Shown here: piece after piece, positions 11,234 to 23,259 of the stretch
How the letters are laid out: every line of letters starts with the position of its first letter
Numbering within the stretch: the stretch's first letter is position 1
Origin: Eutypella sp. D-1
Lineage: Eukaryota; Ascomycota; Sordariomycetes; Xylariales; Diatrypaceae
Direction: 5' to 3'
NCBI GenBank assembly: GCA_023313575.1
Contig: JAJTTP010000034.1
Location: forward strand, 62,001 to 126,000
Length of the DNA stretch: 64,000 bases
The notes under the pieces: model-generated
What the model was told of the DNA's origin: nothing
The model's database searches: none
The model's input: only the letters and a program-made list of their open reading frames with translations
Program-made: the position numbers and the translations under genes

Positions 11234-11697
11234 TGTTGTAGAATCTAAGTTCTACAGTCATAGTATGAGCCTGGTAGGACCGTCCAAATACCGCTCGGCT
11301 AAGATCGCCCCTACCATAATCGCCAAGGCCTTTATTAGCGACGACTTAATTGTTATCGTAGCGATCAACCCCTTTTGGTGGCCCTTTAGATACATAGAGG
11401 ATATGGAACCAATCCGATCCTATATAGCCTATCTTCTAGCTAGCCAGCGATCAATCTAAGTAACCATTACTTCTACATCTTCTATTAATATATGTCGAAA
11501 CTAAAAAGGCATATATTTTGGGCCTAAAAGGGCCCAGTTGCGGCTCTGGGAAAGGGAAGGAGAAGAAGGGAATCTCCCCAACCGGGTGCCCCCTATTTAT
11601 AGGTGCCCAGGGTGGGCCAATTTAGGCCCACATACTGGTTACGACAATATATAAAATCAAGACCCACTGGTGACAGCTTCGTTATATGGCTACGACA
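11234..11697. mobile_element. Possible solo LTR or LTR relic
   Basis: Begins TGTTGTAGAA and ends TACGACA, so the ends form a short inverted pair (TGTTGT / TGTCGT) of the TG...CA type seen in LTR retrotransposons. Near the left end TGTAGAATCTAAGTTCTACA holds a 7-bp inverted repeat. An alternative right end at 11646 carries the same ACGACA. The interior is non-coding, with GGGCC-rich and TATA-like stretches. I could not find a matching target-site duplication, and no internal polyprotein region is nearby. It could be a solo LTR between the two HET genes or just similar-looking AT-rich spacer. Confidence 0.35.
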
Positions 11698-11818
11698 ATG
11701 GCTCCTTTTACGGTGTTTAACCAACCATCCCTCATTATAAAACCAACTATGGAAATAAGCTTCTTTAATGTAACCACTATTTGCTCACAAGACAAATTGG
11801 CATTACACGAAATAGAAA

Positions 11819-14066
11819 TCAAATGATTGTGATCTCCTGGTAACTCGTTGTTGCGAAGAGATTATGTACCATGTCACGACCATCCCCAAGATAAGCTCTG
11901 AATGTTCCAACGCGCACAAAATTATCTACCCAAGGAAAGAGAAGGAGACCCTGAATACGTTGAAAATTTCCTGTTTCCAGAAAAGGCAGCATCTGAAGTT
12001 GACAACCTAGACCCCCTGGGTCTTTGCCTCTTTGTAGGTTGTACTGCCAGTCTAGTGTGCAAAAAACCCATATGACTCCAGGAAAATGTATTTCCCAATA
12101 TGCTTCTCCAGATTGATCAAAGCTAAAGCAAGTCCCAGAAGAAAGCGGAACTGGAACTTGCTTTAGCTTTCCTTTCACAACCAATTTGCCTTCTCTTACA
12201 GCGCCTGTGAGGTCCACGCTATCGCTGGATACCTGGCAATCAATTATTTCAGCAATGCTGCTGGAATTGCCCGTTACCTGGTGGAAGGATAAATGGTCCC
12301 AGCTCACTTGCTGCGTTCGCGATGCCCAGCTCCATGATGGGGCGCTATACCGATCCCCCAAGGTCAGATCCTCAAGGAGTTCTTCAAACTCTGGACGATG
12401 ATAGCGGACTTGCCAGAGGAGGCTCCACCAGAAATTTGCTTTGCTATACCAGTGCCCTGCTTTATATGAAGCAGGAAGGACCTTTCCGATGCGCTTAGCT
12501 AGACCAGATATTGCTGGAAGGCGATCTCGACGAACAGATAGTTTGCTTCTCGAGTAGTCTGGAATCAAGGTCTCGTACCACCACTTCTCTAATTCCTGTT
12601 CCGTCATACTGGCATAGAAAGTCGAACTAAAGTGCTTTGATACTGTGACTGTGCCGTCCTCGGATTCAATACGATTTCCGCGAAGATGAAACATAGATCG
12701 GCCCCATACGAGTAGGCTTGGTGAAACGTTCTGCTCTTGCCAAACCCATCCCCGTCCATTCCACTGATAATCTAGCAAGTCCCACTCCAAAGGATCCATA
12801 GGACAGTTATAAAAAAACGAGTTCCGTGGTGATGCTTGAATTGAGTAAGCTCCAGATACCGTCTGATCGATTTTTGAACGGAAGGGGACATCGAAACGCT
12901 CTGGGAGGTTCTGTAAGAAACTTTCCTGGCATGAAGATGTTGACGCGATACCAAGGGTAATGTATGCGTTACCGAATGTATCGCACATTGAGCCTGACTC
13001 CTTTTGCCAGTCTAGAGCATCATCTTGTATGATACATAGGGAATCGATCCAGAGATAACGCAGCCCTAATGCTCGTACGACCTCAATAGCGTCTTGGAAA
13101 CAGGATGGCATGGTATCAATGGGTATACCACGGCGCCTCATTTCAAAGGAATTTATTTCAGTTTTCAGAGGTGCCGCGGATGAGCCCCAGCAATAGCTCA
13201 AGGCCACGTATTTAATTTCCTCCTTCGTAGAGGATATGGATGAGGAGCTGATGTCTGTCTCAATGAGGACAGGATCGCACTGCGCATTTTCCGAGGCTGA
13301 AAAAGCACCCTGGTCCTGACCAGGTGTCTCGGCAGATTCTGATGTTGGGATAATTCTCCGTGGTCCAAGGTCAAGAAGTCTCTTAGGAAGATAAGGCATT
13401 GCATCACCGCCTTGACGGCCCGTGTATTCTTCGTCAGCCCATTGTTGAATTCTCCGAATGGTTTCTTTCGAGAGTCGATGGGGGTTTATCGGTGCTCGGA
13501 AAAGGTTTAGCCTCGGAATAGTCGAATCTGCGGCGATGGAGCAAAAATATCAGTGGATTGAGGTGGGTGTGTACAATAGACTTTAGAAAACAGTATAGGT
13601 TCTTACGAAGACTATTGTAGACGTCGAAAATAACCTGCTTGTCGCGCTCCAACCTAGGGTGGATTATCCGGACATAAAGATAGTGTATTAGTGGGGGTAT
13701 GTGTATTCTAGGTTCACCCTGTTCCCGATCGACTCTCCACACATAGTAAAAGCTCAATGTGAGGGTACCTGGGTGGGCTCGCCATGAGCGGTCTGACTCA
13801 TATTGTTTGAGAATCTGCTGTCTAAGCGATCGACAGAATCTACATCCTGCTTCAGCACTCGCGCGGAGGCGGTCTAGGTCGGGTATGTCGTCGCGGCGTT
13901 CGTAGTGAGGCTCATCATCAATATAACATACATCAGCATCGGGTGGTATTCGATAGGGCACGTCCACCGTGACATGACCAAATTGAATAGCGTGCACATT
14001 AATCTTTTTGTCGTCGAGGTAAACTGAAGATTTGCATTCGTCACAAAAGTCGGTCGTGACAGACAT
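11819..14066 (-). CDS. HET-domain (heterokaryon incompatibility) protein 2
   Basis: Two exons: 14066-13607 and 13527-11819, 722 aa. The 79-bp intron has a GTAAGA donor, an ACTGAT branch region and a GCCGCAG acceptor. The frame opens at a TTG further upstream, but the first ATG is MSVTTDFCDEC. The N-terminus carries CDEC and GCRFCRSL, the Cys-containing helical region usual before HET domains. The HET blocks are YVALSYCWG (260-268), LWIDSLCIIQDD (312-323) and WNGRGWVWQEQ further on. Here the usual RGWTFQE is RGWVWQE, within the known range. No nucleotide-binding or repeat domain is fused. Orientation, shared upstream element and position relative to HET gene 1 suggest a local HET cluster; the two proteins are diverged, so this is not a recent duplication. 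Confidence 0.9.
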
Positions 14067-14314
14067 GATGAATAACGCGGGCGTGGCTGTCTTCGGTCTC
14101 CGGTATCCAGAGATGCTCCTCAAAACAGGTCGGAAGATGTTATAATGATTCCTAATGGAAAAAACGATGCCTGGGTGCCTGAAAACTTTTTCAATCTTCT
14201 TGCCAGTTGTTCGGGGGAGGGCACAATGGGAGAGGATAATGCATTCATATCTAAAGGACCGAGCCCATAATACGTATCGCTAAGCGAATATAGCGGGCCC
14301 CCATACTACGTTTG

Positions 14315-14370
14315 GTACACAGCCGCTCGATGCAACCCTTTCGATTTAAAAGCTACCAATGGCATCATCA
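14315..14370. repeat. 56-bp element, copy 2 (upstream of HET gene 2)
   Basis: GC-richer partner of the copy at 11067-11122. It sits 6 bp beyond the stop codon of the neighbouring membrane-protein gene and about 250 bp upstream of the HET gene 2 start. Possible shared regulatory element or relic of a duplicated segment. Confidence 0.6.
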
Positions 14371-14376
14371 AGAGTA

Positions 14377-16539
14377 TTATCGGGCGTTAACCCTTCTCAT
14401 GGCGACATATCTACTGGCCAATGGCCTGGACATGCCCCCGTCTCCCGTTAGCACCCACACCTCATCGCCACGACCCTCAGCCTTCAAAGCCTCCCGGATA
14501 TCGCAATCCGAGGAGGTCGAGGACCTAGCGATGATGTTATCCCTGAGCAAATCAGATGCGCCGGTGATGACCTGCCAGGAGTTATTCAGCAGGGTATACT
14601 GGGTCCAACGAATAAAAACAGCCGTGCTTAATCCGATCAATAGCATATGCACAACAACCAACGCCGCAACAGCTACAAAGCCACCACTCCGAGTCGGCAC
14701 GGAGGCATCTTCAATCATGGTTATAGTACCGTCGCGCGCTATGGTGGCGAAGGAGAGGAAGTCGTAGTACGCCATCTGCATCATGATAGTGAAGAAAGCC
14801 TGGAGCGCGAGTGCCGGGTTGCCGGTGTCGTAGATCGCGTCGGTGAAGACGGATTTTAATCTCGCATCGACGTAGTATACCGAGCGCGAGTTGTCGACGA
14901 GACAGTTGACGCAGTATAGCAGGAACGGGTCTAAGGTCAGCGGCGCCATGGAGTTGCCGATATCCCCGAGGAACCCCGCGGATTCTGTTCGCGCATCGTT
15001 GGGGATCGTGGAGAGTGGTATCAGCTCACCAGTGTCGTGGTCACCTAGTTTGAGTTCTAGTATACCTCTTTCTTGGAATGTGGTCGCTTGTGAGGTAGCA
15101 CCAGCTTGTAGTCGGACGCCTGTGGTGTTGACGGACGTGAGCGGTGGAGCCATGGGGGTTATTCGAGGTTCATCGCGCGGTCCAAAGGCGCGAGCGGATA
15201 TGGGACGCGTGCTATTCCCTTGGTTCCTGTTAACGCAGTCAGAACTGAACGGATTAAGAACGGAAAAGTTTCCTCTTCCGCTGCTTACTCACCAGGTATG
15301 GAAACACATTGTGACACGAGGATAGGAACCTAGTTCTACGCCGTCCTGGCTCTCCGGTAAAAGCTGCGTCCAAACTCCATCATCACGCGTATCCCACGTC
15401 ATCGCCGGATCGATCGCCGCGGCCGTAACATTCGTATGATCGACAATAATAAAAGTGCGACCACCTACACGATTACTCCCCAACGGGGACAAAGGTCCCG
15501 GCACACCTTCATCATTTCGAGGACAAACAGAGAACGCAGGCTCTCCAAAACCAAACGTATCCGGCGAGTGAAAATTATTCGTGGTACAATTAAACTCCGT
15601 TGTGAAGTTCTCCAACGGGCTAAAAAGCATAGGCACGATCGTGCTCGGGGTAGCATAGCCCCTTAATAACGCGCCCTCGAACGAACTAGCCGCCGCGCGC
15701 TCAAATCGGAGCTGTTCCAAGCGGGGCCGGACGCAGGCGACGCGCATATCGACCAGGGTAGCGTAGCCGGCATAGGCGTCGAGTTTGAGGCGCGTAGTCT
15801 GCTCGGGCAGGGGCAGGAGACCGCGGACCGTGGTACCGGTGTCGAAGACGGCGTCGTGGGGGTCGGAGCGCGCGAAGCTGCGGTTGCGGTGCTCGGCGAA
15901 GAGCGGGAAGCTGCTCGGTGGGAACGTCCAGTAGCGGATTGCCTCGAAAGCACCGATGGGCGTCGTGGCGTCGTAGAGGACTGGGTATGGCGCCGTGCGG
16001 TTGGCCGTCAGGGCCGGGACGGCGGCGAAATCTGAGAGTAAGATCGTCGACGTGAATTGTAACGCGGTGGAAGAGAGCGCCAGTGCTGTGACCAACGCCG
16101 TCAAAAATATAGACGCCCGCGCTATGCTGGTGATGGTTTTCAGCGCGGATAACGGACCGACGTTGGTAAACCGCATGATCGACACATTGGCGATATCAGG
16201 GAGCCTAGTCCCGGAAGGAGATTCCAGGAGGGCAGAGGCGATCATGGATACCGCGATGCTGGCCTGCGCGGAGACGACGATGCGAATGGCCAAGGCAACG
16301 AGGGTGACGATTCTGGTCAGCCACGCATTCTCGACTAGATAATACCAGGCCGCGTGTTGCGCGTCGCAGAACCAGATGTAGGCCAGGAGGGCGATCATCG
16401 CGATCAGGGCACACATGCCGAAGAATAACACCGTGATCGAAGTATAGCCGAGCCTGGCGCGAAGACCCGATGGCGTTCCGATCTTCGTCATCGGCTTTGC
16501 GCCTTCGGGATTCAAACGTGAATAGGAAGTTTGATGCAT
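14377..16539 (-). CDS. Multi-spanning membrane protein with large glycosylated loop
   Basis: Two exons: 16539-15293 and 15226-14377, 698 aa. The intron has a GTGAGT donor, a CTGAC branch point and a TTAACAG acceptor. The long frame opens at a TTG upstream; the ATG of MHQTSYSRLN is the first usable start. Hydrophobic segments lie at about residues 34-60, 75-105, 140-165 and 590-620. Between the last two is a loop of about 420 residues with several N-glycosylation sequons (NRT, NRS, NFT, NCT, NVT) and scattered Cys, so it should face outside the cell or the ER lumen. This is a common architecture for uncharacterised membrane proteins of Sordariomycetes. No transport signature is seen. It lies directly upstream of HET gene 2 on the same strand. 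Confidence 0.85.
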
Positions 16540-17372
16540 CTTCTTCGTCTCTTCACGAGCCCAACCTGGAATCTTCGTCTTCTCACGGGTGCCCAACCTA
16601 GAAGCTGGGCAATACCGCCAAAAAGAAAAAAAAAAAGAGAGAGAAAAAAGGCCCTACACAAGACATTTGGGGGCACCCCCAATCAATGTCGGGACCGAGT
16701 GAGAATTGACTACTGCAGGGACTATAACTAAATAGCGATATCAACTGAAAACTCCCTTGTACGGGCCCCCTGTTCAGCGACCCCAAACCGAGCCTCACTC
16801 TGTCCTATAAACGGAGAGCATCGTTAACAAGACGAGGACCTTCTGTCTCGCAGTAGGTAAAACGGGGGACTGAGTATTGTAGACGTGCGAGGGGAACAAT
16901 TTAAACCTGTGATAGATGAGATGAACCTTGACACTGAATTTGAATTTGAACTTTTAGTCCTGGGACGTGAAATGCTACCGCGTATAGGCAGCCGGACAAG
17001 CGCCTTTTTTTTTTCTTTTTCATGGCTCCATACACATCCACGTAGCTAGAAAAAAAAGCGTAGAAGGTATATCATCATGACAGACATTCATTCACAAGTA
17101 AGTTCCCTTCGAAAAAAGCGCGGCAGGCTCGTACATACATACACATATCCAGCTCAGCGCAGCACAGCGCAACGTTCTCTCGGCTTTTGGTATTTCTTCC
17201 TCTCCCCTCATCCCCCTCCGTAATGCGCCGACGGCCCCTCATTCTCGCATAAGCATAAAGCACTCGTACAACTGGTATGTATGTATGTATGTATGTATGT
17301 ATTGATTATCAGGTTCATGATCGTTTCGTATCGTTTCGTTTCATTTTTCGTTTTCGTCTCGGACACCACGGG
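16540..17372. other. Intergenic region with short tandem repeats
   Basis: Region between two minus-strand genes. It contains poly-A/T runs, a (TATG)n array near 17273-17300 and TCGTT/TCGTA repeats just after it. No coding evidence. Confidence 0.45.
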
Positions 17373-18047
17373 CTATGAGTCGTCGTAGAAGACTTGTATA
17401 GCGATGATGGTGATCCACAGGAGGAAGATGGTTCCGATGAGGGCGAAGGCGAATATGGCCTGCCATTGTTGACCTGTCACGAAGAGATTTGTCAGTCAGC
17501 CAGTCGCCTTATTTTCATCTCATATGCCATCGCATCCCATCCCATTCTCCCCGCAAGCATCAGGGGGGAACTCACAAATAGATTTCTGCTGCAGCCAAGC
17601 GAGGGTCTGGACATTATTCCCAGCGGGCGCATTACCAAAGACGAGGCGATCGCAATTACTACTAACAGAGCCATCGGAACTCCACATCTCGATACTGACA
17701 ACAATCAAACCGACCAGCCACAGGACAAAGAACATGAAAGCGCCTAGAATCACAATGGAGGGGAGGAGGCGACGCTGGGAGATGAGCCAGAGGAGGAGGG
17801 CGATGAAGGCGATAGTGAGGGAGGAGACGGTGATCCAGTAGGGGAAGTACCAGGGGGTGTAGAGGCGCAGATGATGCTGGACTTCCATCTGCACGGCGCA
17901 GATGCCGATGAGACAGCACGACGCCGCGAGCATGATCAGCATCCACACGTTCAGCTGGATCGCCGGCCAGTGGTACCGGTGGATGCGCGTGACGTGGCGC
18001 TCGCGGACGTACGAGGATGACCCCGTCGTGAAGGATGTGGCGGCCAT
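17373..18047 (-). CDS. MARVEL-like tetraspan membrane protein, 190 aa
   Basis: Two exons: 18047-17576 and 17473-17373. The intron has a GTGAGT donor and a GTGACAG acceptor. The start ATG has a strong context (ATCACCATGG); the frame upstream opens only at TTG. Four hydrophobic segments are visible at about residues 35-56, 73-93, 98-125 and 163-187. Between spans 3 and 4 is a loop with a Cys pair (NCDRLVF ... SIC). This is the layout of fungal MARVEL-domain proteins, which associate with membrane microdomains. The second exon supplies the whole fourth span and the cytosolic tail ending YDDS, so it must be spliced in. Family assignment rests on topology rather than a diagnostic motif. Confidence 0.8.
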
Positions 18048-19699
18048 GGTGATAAGCTGGACGGGGGACGTATGTATGGAATGGCAGGCCAAAGGGCCGG
18101 CCCGGACCGTCCGCGTTTTGCTGAACCGAAAGAGGCTCCGGAGCTCCGGGAATTCCGGGAGTTCGGGGGTGGCGAGGGAATTTACAACGTCGCCGTTAAA
18201 TCGAGAGGAAGGCGACAGATGCGACGAGAGGTATGACGGGGATTGGGGAAAGACGTCACAAAAGTCGAGATAGCGCGCCTAATTAACCGATGGAATAACA
18301 AGAAAGGAATTGAAACCCGAAACCCCCTTTGCGACGGCTACCTAGACTAAAAAGGCCCGGTTCGGTTATCGTAGTCTAGGAATCCAGTCTATCGGGTATG
18401 TGTGTGAGTGTGTGTGTGTGTGTGCCCAGCGCAATGCGATGACCTTCCTGGACGAACGAACACGAAACTTGGAAATGCGAACCATGTACGTGACGTGATT
18501 GGACTGTCCTGTCGTATCCGTAGACGCTCGCTGCTTGTACCGTACCGTACACGTATGTACACCGCACCACGTTGCACTTCCGTACACACAGACTCTGTGG
18601 TGGTAGGGTGCCCCGCGATAGAAATGGTACAGCAGGCAGGCTGGCTGTCTGGCTTGTAGGTAGAGGGGCAGGACAAATGCAGCGTCCAGATTTAATACCG
18701 CATCACTGCCAGGCTAGGTAACCGGGATTTTTTCTTGATTAAGTTATCAAAAAACCTGGAGCACGGGCGGGACGGGGTGCAAAGACGGAGGAGATGGAAC
18801 GGAGAACGGAGACGAGACGGAGGAGGTACGTAATCAGATCAAGACGGCACAGTCGGTCAGTTATAGGGAAAAACCGTTAAGGCATCCATCCATACATAAC
18901 TATGCAGGTTGCGATATGTATGTATGTAAGTAAGTAGCAAGGTTGCAAGGTAGAGACGCCCAGCAGCAGCAAGGCAAGGCAAGCTCTGGAGACCTCCATT
19001 GACTGGTCCAAAAAAAAGAAAAAGAAAAAGCCGGGGGCTGGGGGGTTGGCAGGATTTTGACTGGCCCGACGCAGATCCCAGTAGAATTACACGCGCAAGG
19101 GTAATACACCAAGATCCTCTACCCCCGGAAACCTCCGGGCTAAGCAAGATTCAGCTTTATCGTCAGCCCTGAATCTTCACGATAGATTTTGATAGATAGA
19201 TGTCCTTGGCGACTTTGGAGATGCCTAATGTACAAACCTATAAACACTTGGTTGTATGATGAGGGTATCTCAATTTTTTTTTTAAACTTATCTGTATATG
19301 ATCTACCACCCTAGCAAGCAGCCAGATTGCGGGGAGACGGGAGAGGCCCTTATCCCCGCGCTTACTTACCCACCCCAGTTACCGGATGGATTACTTATAT
19401 ACTTATGTATATAATTTGTGTTACGGGGCAGCCGGGGATATATCATATCGATGCCTAGATTGCCGCGCGCAAATCTAGTAGGGAAAGGGGATTCTAGGCC
19501 ATTATGCAGGCCCTATCATAGGGTACTTGGTCGTCGCAAAGTAAGAAAGAAAACGAACGGGCATCCCGTTCTATTCTATTTCCCAACTCCTTACTCCTTC
19601 CTCATCTACCCTATCCTAGTGGTGCTAAACTCATCAAACTCCTATACAGCATGGACAGCGTATAACTTTTCGTCGAGCCAAGTTCCCCCCGTGTCCTCA
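18048..19699. other. Gene-free region with (GT)n repeat
   Basis: Promoter of the tetraspan gene, then a long non-coding stretch. A (TG)n run lies near 18400-18424 and GTATGTAT-type repeats near 18920. No convincing gene. Confidence 0.45.
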
Positions 19700-20836
19700 T
19701 CATAGCAGCGACTCGCCAAGCGCACACCGGACGAGCGAGCTGCCCGTACGCAGGGTCTCGTTGGCGCCGACGTCCTTCTCGGTCCCGAGGCTGGGGTTGA
19801 CCTCGACGAGGTCGACCGCCACCAGGCTGCCCGTCTCGTGCACGCTCTCGCAGATGAAGTCGCCTTCGCGCAGCGTCAGCCCGCCCCTGACGGGCGTGCC
19901 CGTGCTGGGTGCCCACATCGGGTCCAGCGCGTCCACGTCGAAGGACAGGTGAATCGGCGTGTCGTTGCCGATATGCGCCAGCGCCATCTCTACTACCCGG
20001 CCAATGCCGTACCTGAAGCGGAAAGAGGTCAGTTATGGGGAAGCGGAAGCGGGATGTTGATGTGATAAAGGAAAACTCACTTGTCAACGTCAAACATGCT
20101 GAACGCCTTGATACCGTTATCCCGCAGGATCTTCTTCTCGCCCGCGTCTACGTCCCGCAGTCCGATGTAGACGAGCTTCTTAAGATTGAGCAGGTTATCG
20201 GGCTTCAACCAGCCGAAGTACTCGGGCTTGTCCTCCTTCGAGAGACCGGTGACGAAACTTAGGGGCATGCCGTGGATGTTGCCCGAGTCGCTGGACTCGG
20301 GGGTGTTGATATCGGCGTGGGCGTCGACCCAGATGACGGCGATTTCGCGACCGAGCCTCTCGCGCACCGCCTTGGCCGTGCCGGAGATGGTGCCAATGGC
20401 GATGGAGTGGTCACCGCCCAGGGTCAGCACCATGCGGCCCTCCTTCGCGTGGGAGTACACTTGGTTGCAGAGCTGTTGGTTCACACTGCTGACGGTCTTG
20501 GGGTTCTTCATGTTCCGGTAGGGCGGGTCGTCCTTGGGCACGATGTCGGTGTAGGAGTGGACCTCGTCATCGCCGTAGAGCTTGTAGTTCAGTTCTTCGC
20601 GCAGCTGGGTGAGGAGGCCTGACTCGATCAGGGCTGAGGGGGCGGCATCGACGCCGGCTTTAGGCTATAGCAAGGAGCACACCACATTGGTTAGTACTAT
20701 TCTTTGTTGGGGCCAGGTGGGTGCGGTGACTTCTGCTTTGTAAATGTCATACCTGACCTCCCGCGAAGCCTACGGCCACGATTCCGAGGTCCCCCGGGTG
20801 GGAGAGGAACTTGGACTTGACCATTGAGGTGTTCAT
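19700..20836 (-). CDS. Arginase
   Basis: Three exons: 20836-20753, 20664-20081, 20012-19700, giving 326 aa, the normal length. It hydrolyses arginine to ornithine and urea, the first step of arginine catabolism, in the cytosol. The binuclear manganese site is complete: GGDHS with His114, DAHAD with Asp142, His144 and Asp146, and SFDVDALDP with Asp248 and Asp250. The substrate-loop motif NIHGMP is also present. The N-terminus FAGGQPKAGVDAAPSAL is typical. Fungal arginase is often called CAR1 or agaA, but I cannot tell which name applies in this organism. The first ATG is used; a second in-frame ATG lies four codons later. No other arginine gene is adjacent. Confidence 0.96.
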
Positions 20837-22995
20837 ATTCCTAGTCTGTGATACGTATGGGAGAGATAGAGACGCGTGTAGACGGTTGAGATGTGATGCA
20901 AAGCAGGCAGCGAGCAGCAAGAAGCAAGAAGCAAGCAGCAAGCGAGAATGGGTCAGATAATGGGGTCAGATAGTTCGCGATTCGTGACTCGATATGATAT
21001 GCTTTATGATATATGGCTATAAGAAGGAAGGCTGGGAGATATAGAAGGTATCGGTGAAGACGTTCAATCTATAGTTAAATAAATACCCAGGTTCATGAAA
21101 TAGGAAAGAGGGAGGATGGAAGAGCTGAGGAATTCTAAAGTGGAAGGATCTAAGAAAATGTCCGGGCGGTCCAGGTGGGTTATATATATATATATATAAG
21201 TACTTTCTTCCGAGGTCGGGTCCAGTCGCTCTTGCTTTAAAAATACAATACCCCGAGGTGAAAAAAGGGACGAAGGTCACGACTTCCGCTTCTCCTTCTC
21301 TTTGTTCTTTCCGTTCCGTTCGCCTTGTCCCGTCTGTGCTGTGCCGTCAAGTACTTGGGTAAATAAAGTAAGCAGGTACTACTTCTCACTCACTCACTCA
21401 CTCACACCGGTGGACCACCCACCAGCTTCCCGAGGTCACTTATCCACGCCGGCACGCCTAGCAACGCATAGGAATGGAAAGCTCAGATCCCTCCACGCGC
21501 GTGGAGGGGCACAACTTACTTAGCTTACTTGTACCTAGTACGGAGTACACCAGAGCTAGTAACTATTCGTACTTCGTAGTTTGGGGGGCACATGTGCTAA
21601 CAGGCAAGACAGGCTAACTAATGGAACCCACGCTAAATAACTCCCTGCATGACCGGCTGCATCGACCGAATCGGCACAAGGATTGGAGTGGAGGGGGGCA
21701 TTGGATGGGGGGCAATTGGCGGGTATGGATACTACCATAGCAGGGGGGTTTCTCGTTAATATCCGGCCCTTCTATAGCTATTACAAGATAGCGGGCGGGA
21801 TAGATAACCCTAATGAGATCTCGTCAAGATAAGGATTTTTTTTGTCTATACATAGTAATTAACATTCGGGTTTTCGTCTGTTTCTACTTCTCCCTCTTGT
21901 TCCTCCTTAGAGTGCGATACTTACCTATCTCATCCTGTCCTTGCCTTCTTCACTACATAATACCTAGATGATCCCGGAAAGTTACGTCACAAGACACAAG
22001 ACAAGCGGCCTCGGTCGGGCAAATCGGGCGGTCGGGGCGGTCTAACTTGGCTCTAGAAGCCGTCTTAAACCGAGCTTACCCACCATCTCCTTTGCCCCTC
22101 TCCATGACCTGGTCTGCTTGTTTATCTATAAATTGGTCGGGGGCCCGGTCATCATCGTATCTCCTGCCGTTAAGTGTTAGACCTGACGCGTAGGATTGCC
22201 GTTAAGTGTTAGATCCCTTTTGCTACTTTTTAACTATTTTCACCACTTCCACCACTACTCCCCCCCTCTCGGCCAGCTTTGCTGTTAAGTGTTAGACTGG
22301 AAAAACTCGATGTCCAACCTCGTGGGCTAGAGTTCAAATTATTAAGTAACGGCAACTGCAAAAAGCGGTTTCCATGACCAACTTTCCGCTTCTTCCTTTG
22401 CCCTTTGATTTTTTTTCGACTGGTCACCTGCTTGCCTCGACGATAACGGAGTTTGGGAACTCGGTAATTCCCGCATTTTTCCCGGAAAAACCGCATCGGC
22501 GAAGTTCTTCGGGGCTTTTGAGAGCAGCCCAGCTCACCGATGAGATAGATGAATGGATGGATGGATGGATGAATGGATGGCCGTCCCTCCCGCCCCCTTT
22601 TTCCTAAGTGCCGGTTGGGGTTGTGGTTGTCTTGGAAATTGCGTCGATTGCGTTGGCTGCTTTCCCCTTGCCGATCGATGAAACTGTGCATTGATGGAAC
22701 GGCAGCTAGTTATTCATCCACTCTACCATATGTTTGACCGAAATCCGTGTGCGTTCACCGAGAAATCATAGGACATGTCGTAGATCGCGAATAATGCACG
22801 GCTTTTGGCGGATCATGAATTATACACACATGACCTTCGGCTCCGGTAGTCCGCACACCCGCGCAACAACCTTCAGTGGCCGTGGCTGGCTGGCAAAGTA
22901 GTCAGGCACACGCGGCGCCCCGAACCGCACCGCGAGCCGTCTTCGCGTCTGCGTGAACTATAGCCATAACCATCGCACTATGCGCAGACATTGCA
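20837..22995. other. Long intergenic region with microsatellites and triple direct repeat
   Basis: No gene is supported. It contains AGCAAGA repeats just upstream of arginase, a (TA)n run near 21181-21199, CACT repeats near 21390, ATGG repeats near 22550 and the 17-bp direct repeats listed separately. Confidence 0.45.
22165..22296. repeat. Three direct copies of a 17-bp motif
   Basis: TGCCGTTAAGTGTTAGA occurs identically at 22165-22181 and 22197-22213, and once more with a single C-to-T change at 22280-22296. Spacing is 32 and 83 bp. No surrounding sequence is duplicated, so this is not a simple tandem array. It may be a cluster of protein-binding sites, but no gene start is close. Confidence 0.7.
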
Positions 22996-23259
22996 CTATA
23001 CACAGACGATAAACTGACAAGACCCAAACCAATCCCCGAAAGATTCCAGAGCCTCAAAGCCGGCTGGCTCACCGCCTAGAGCGTCCGCTAGAAGGAGTCC
23101 GTAGGCCATACATTTCTGAATGATGTTCGCTAGATGCAAACCACCAGCGCGGTCCTCAACCGCGACTTGGGGAATCCCTATAGACGCGAACTGCGCGAGA
23201 ACGGACGCCGCTGACGTCTCGGGCGCCGCGGCACGTGATAAGCAGATTAGTAAACCCAT
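22996..23259 (-). CDS. Doubtful short ORF, 87 aa
   Basis: An ATG-initiated minus-strand frame with coding-like composition (for example SVLAQFASIGIPQVAVEDRAGG and ANIIQKCMAYGLLLADALGG). I do not recognise it. It has no signal peptide or clear domain and no supporting splice sites. It may be a relic of a larger gene or chance. Confidence 0.2.
   Translation of the reverse strand: MGLLICLSRAAAPETSAASVLAQFASIGIPQVAVEDRAGGLHLANIIQKCMAYGLLLADALGGEPAGFEALESFGDWFGSCQFIVCV

Noticed and set aside
22230..22691. 153-codon minus-strand ORF
   Set aside because: Runs across ATGG repeats and the triple direct repeat region; its composition is low-complexity Arg/Lys/Ser and it has no domain or splice context.
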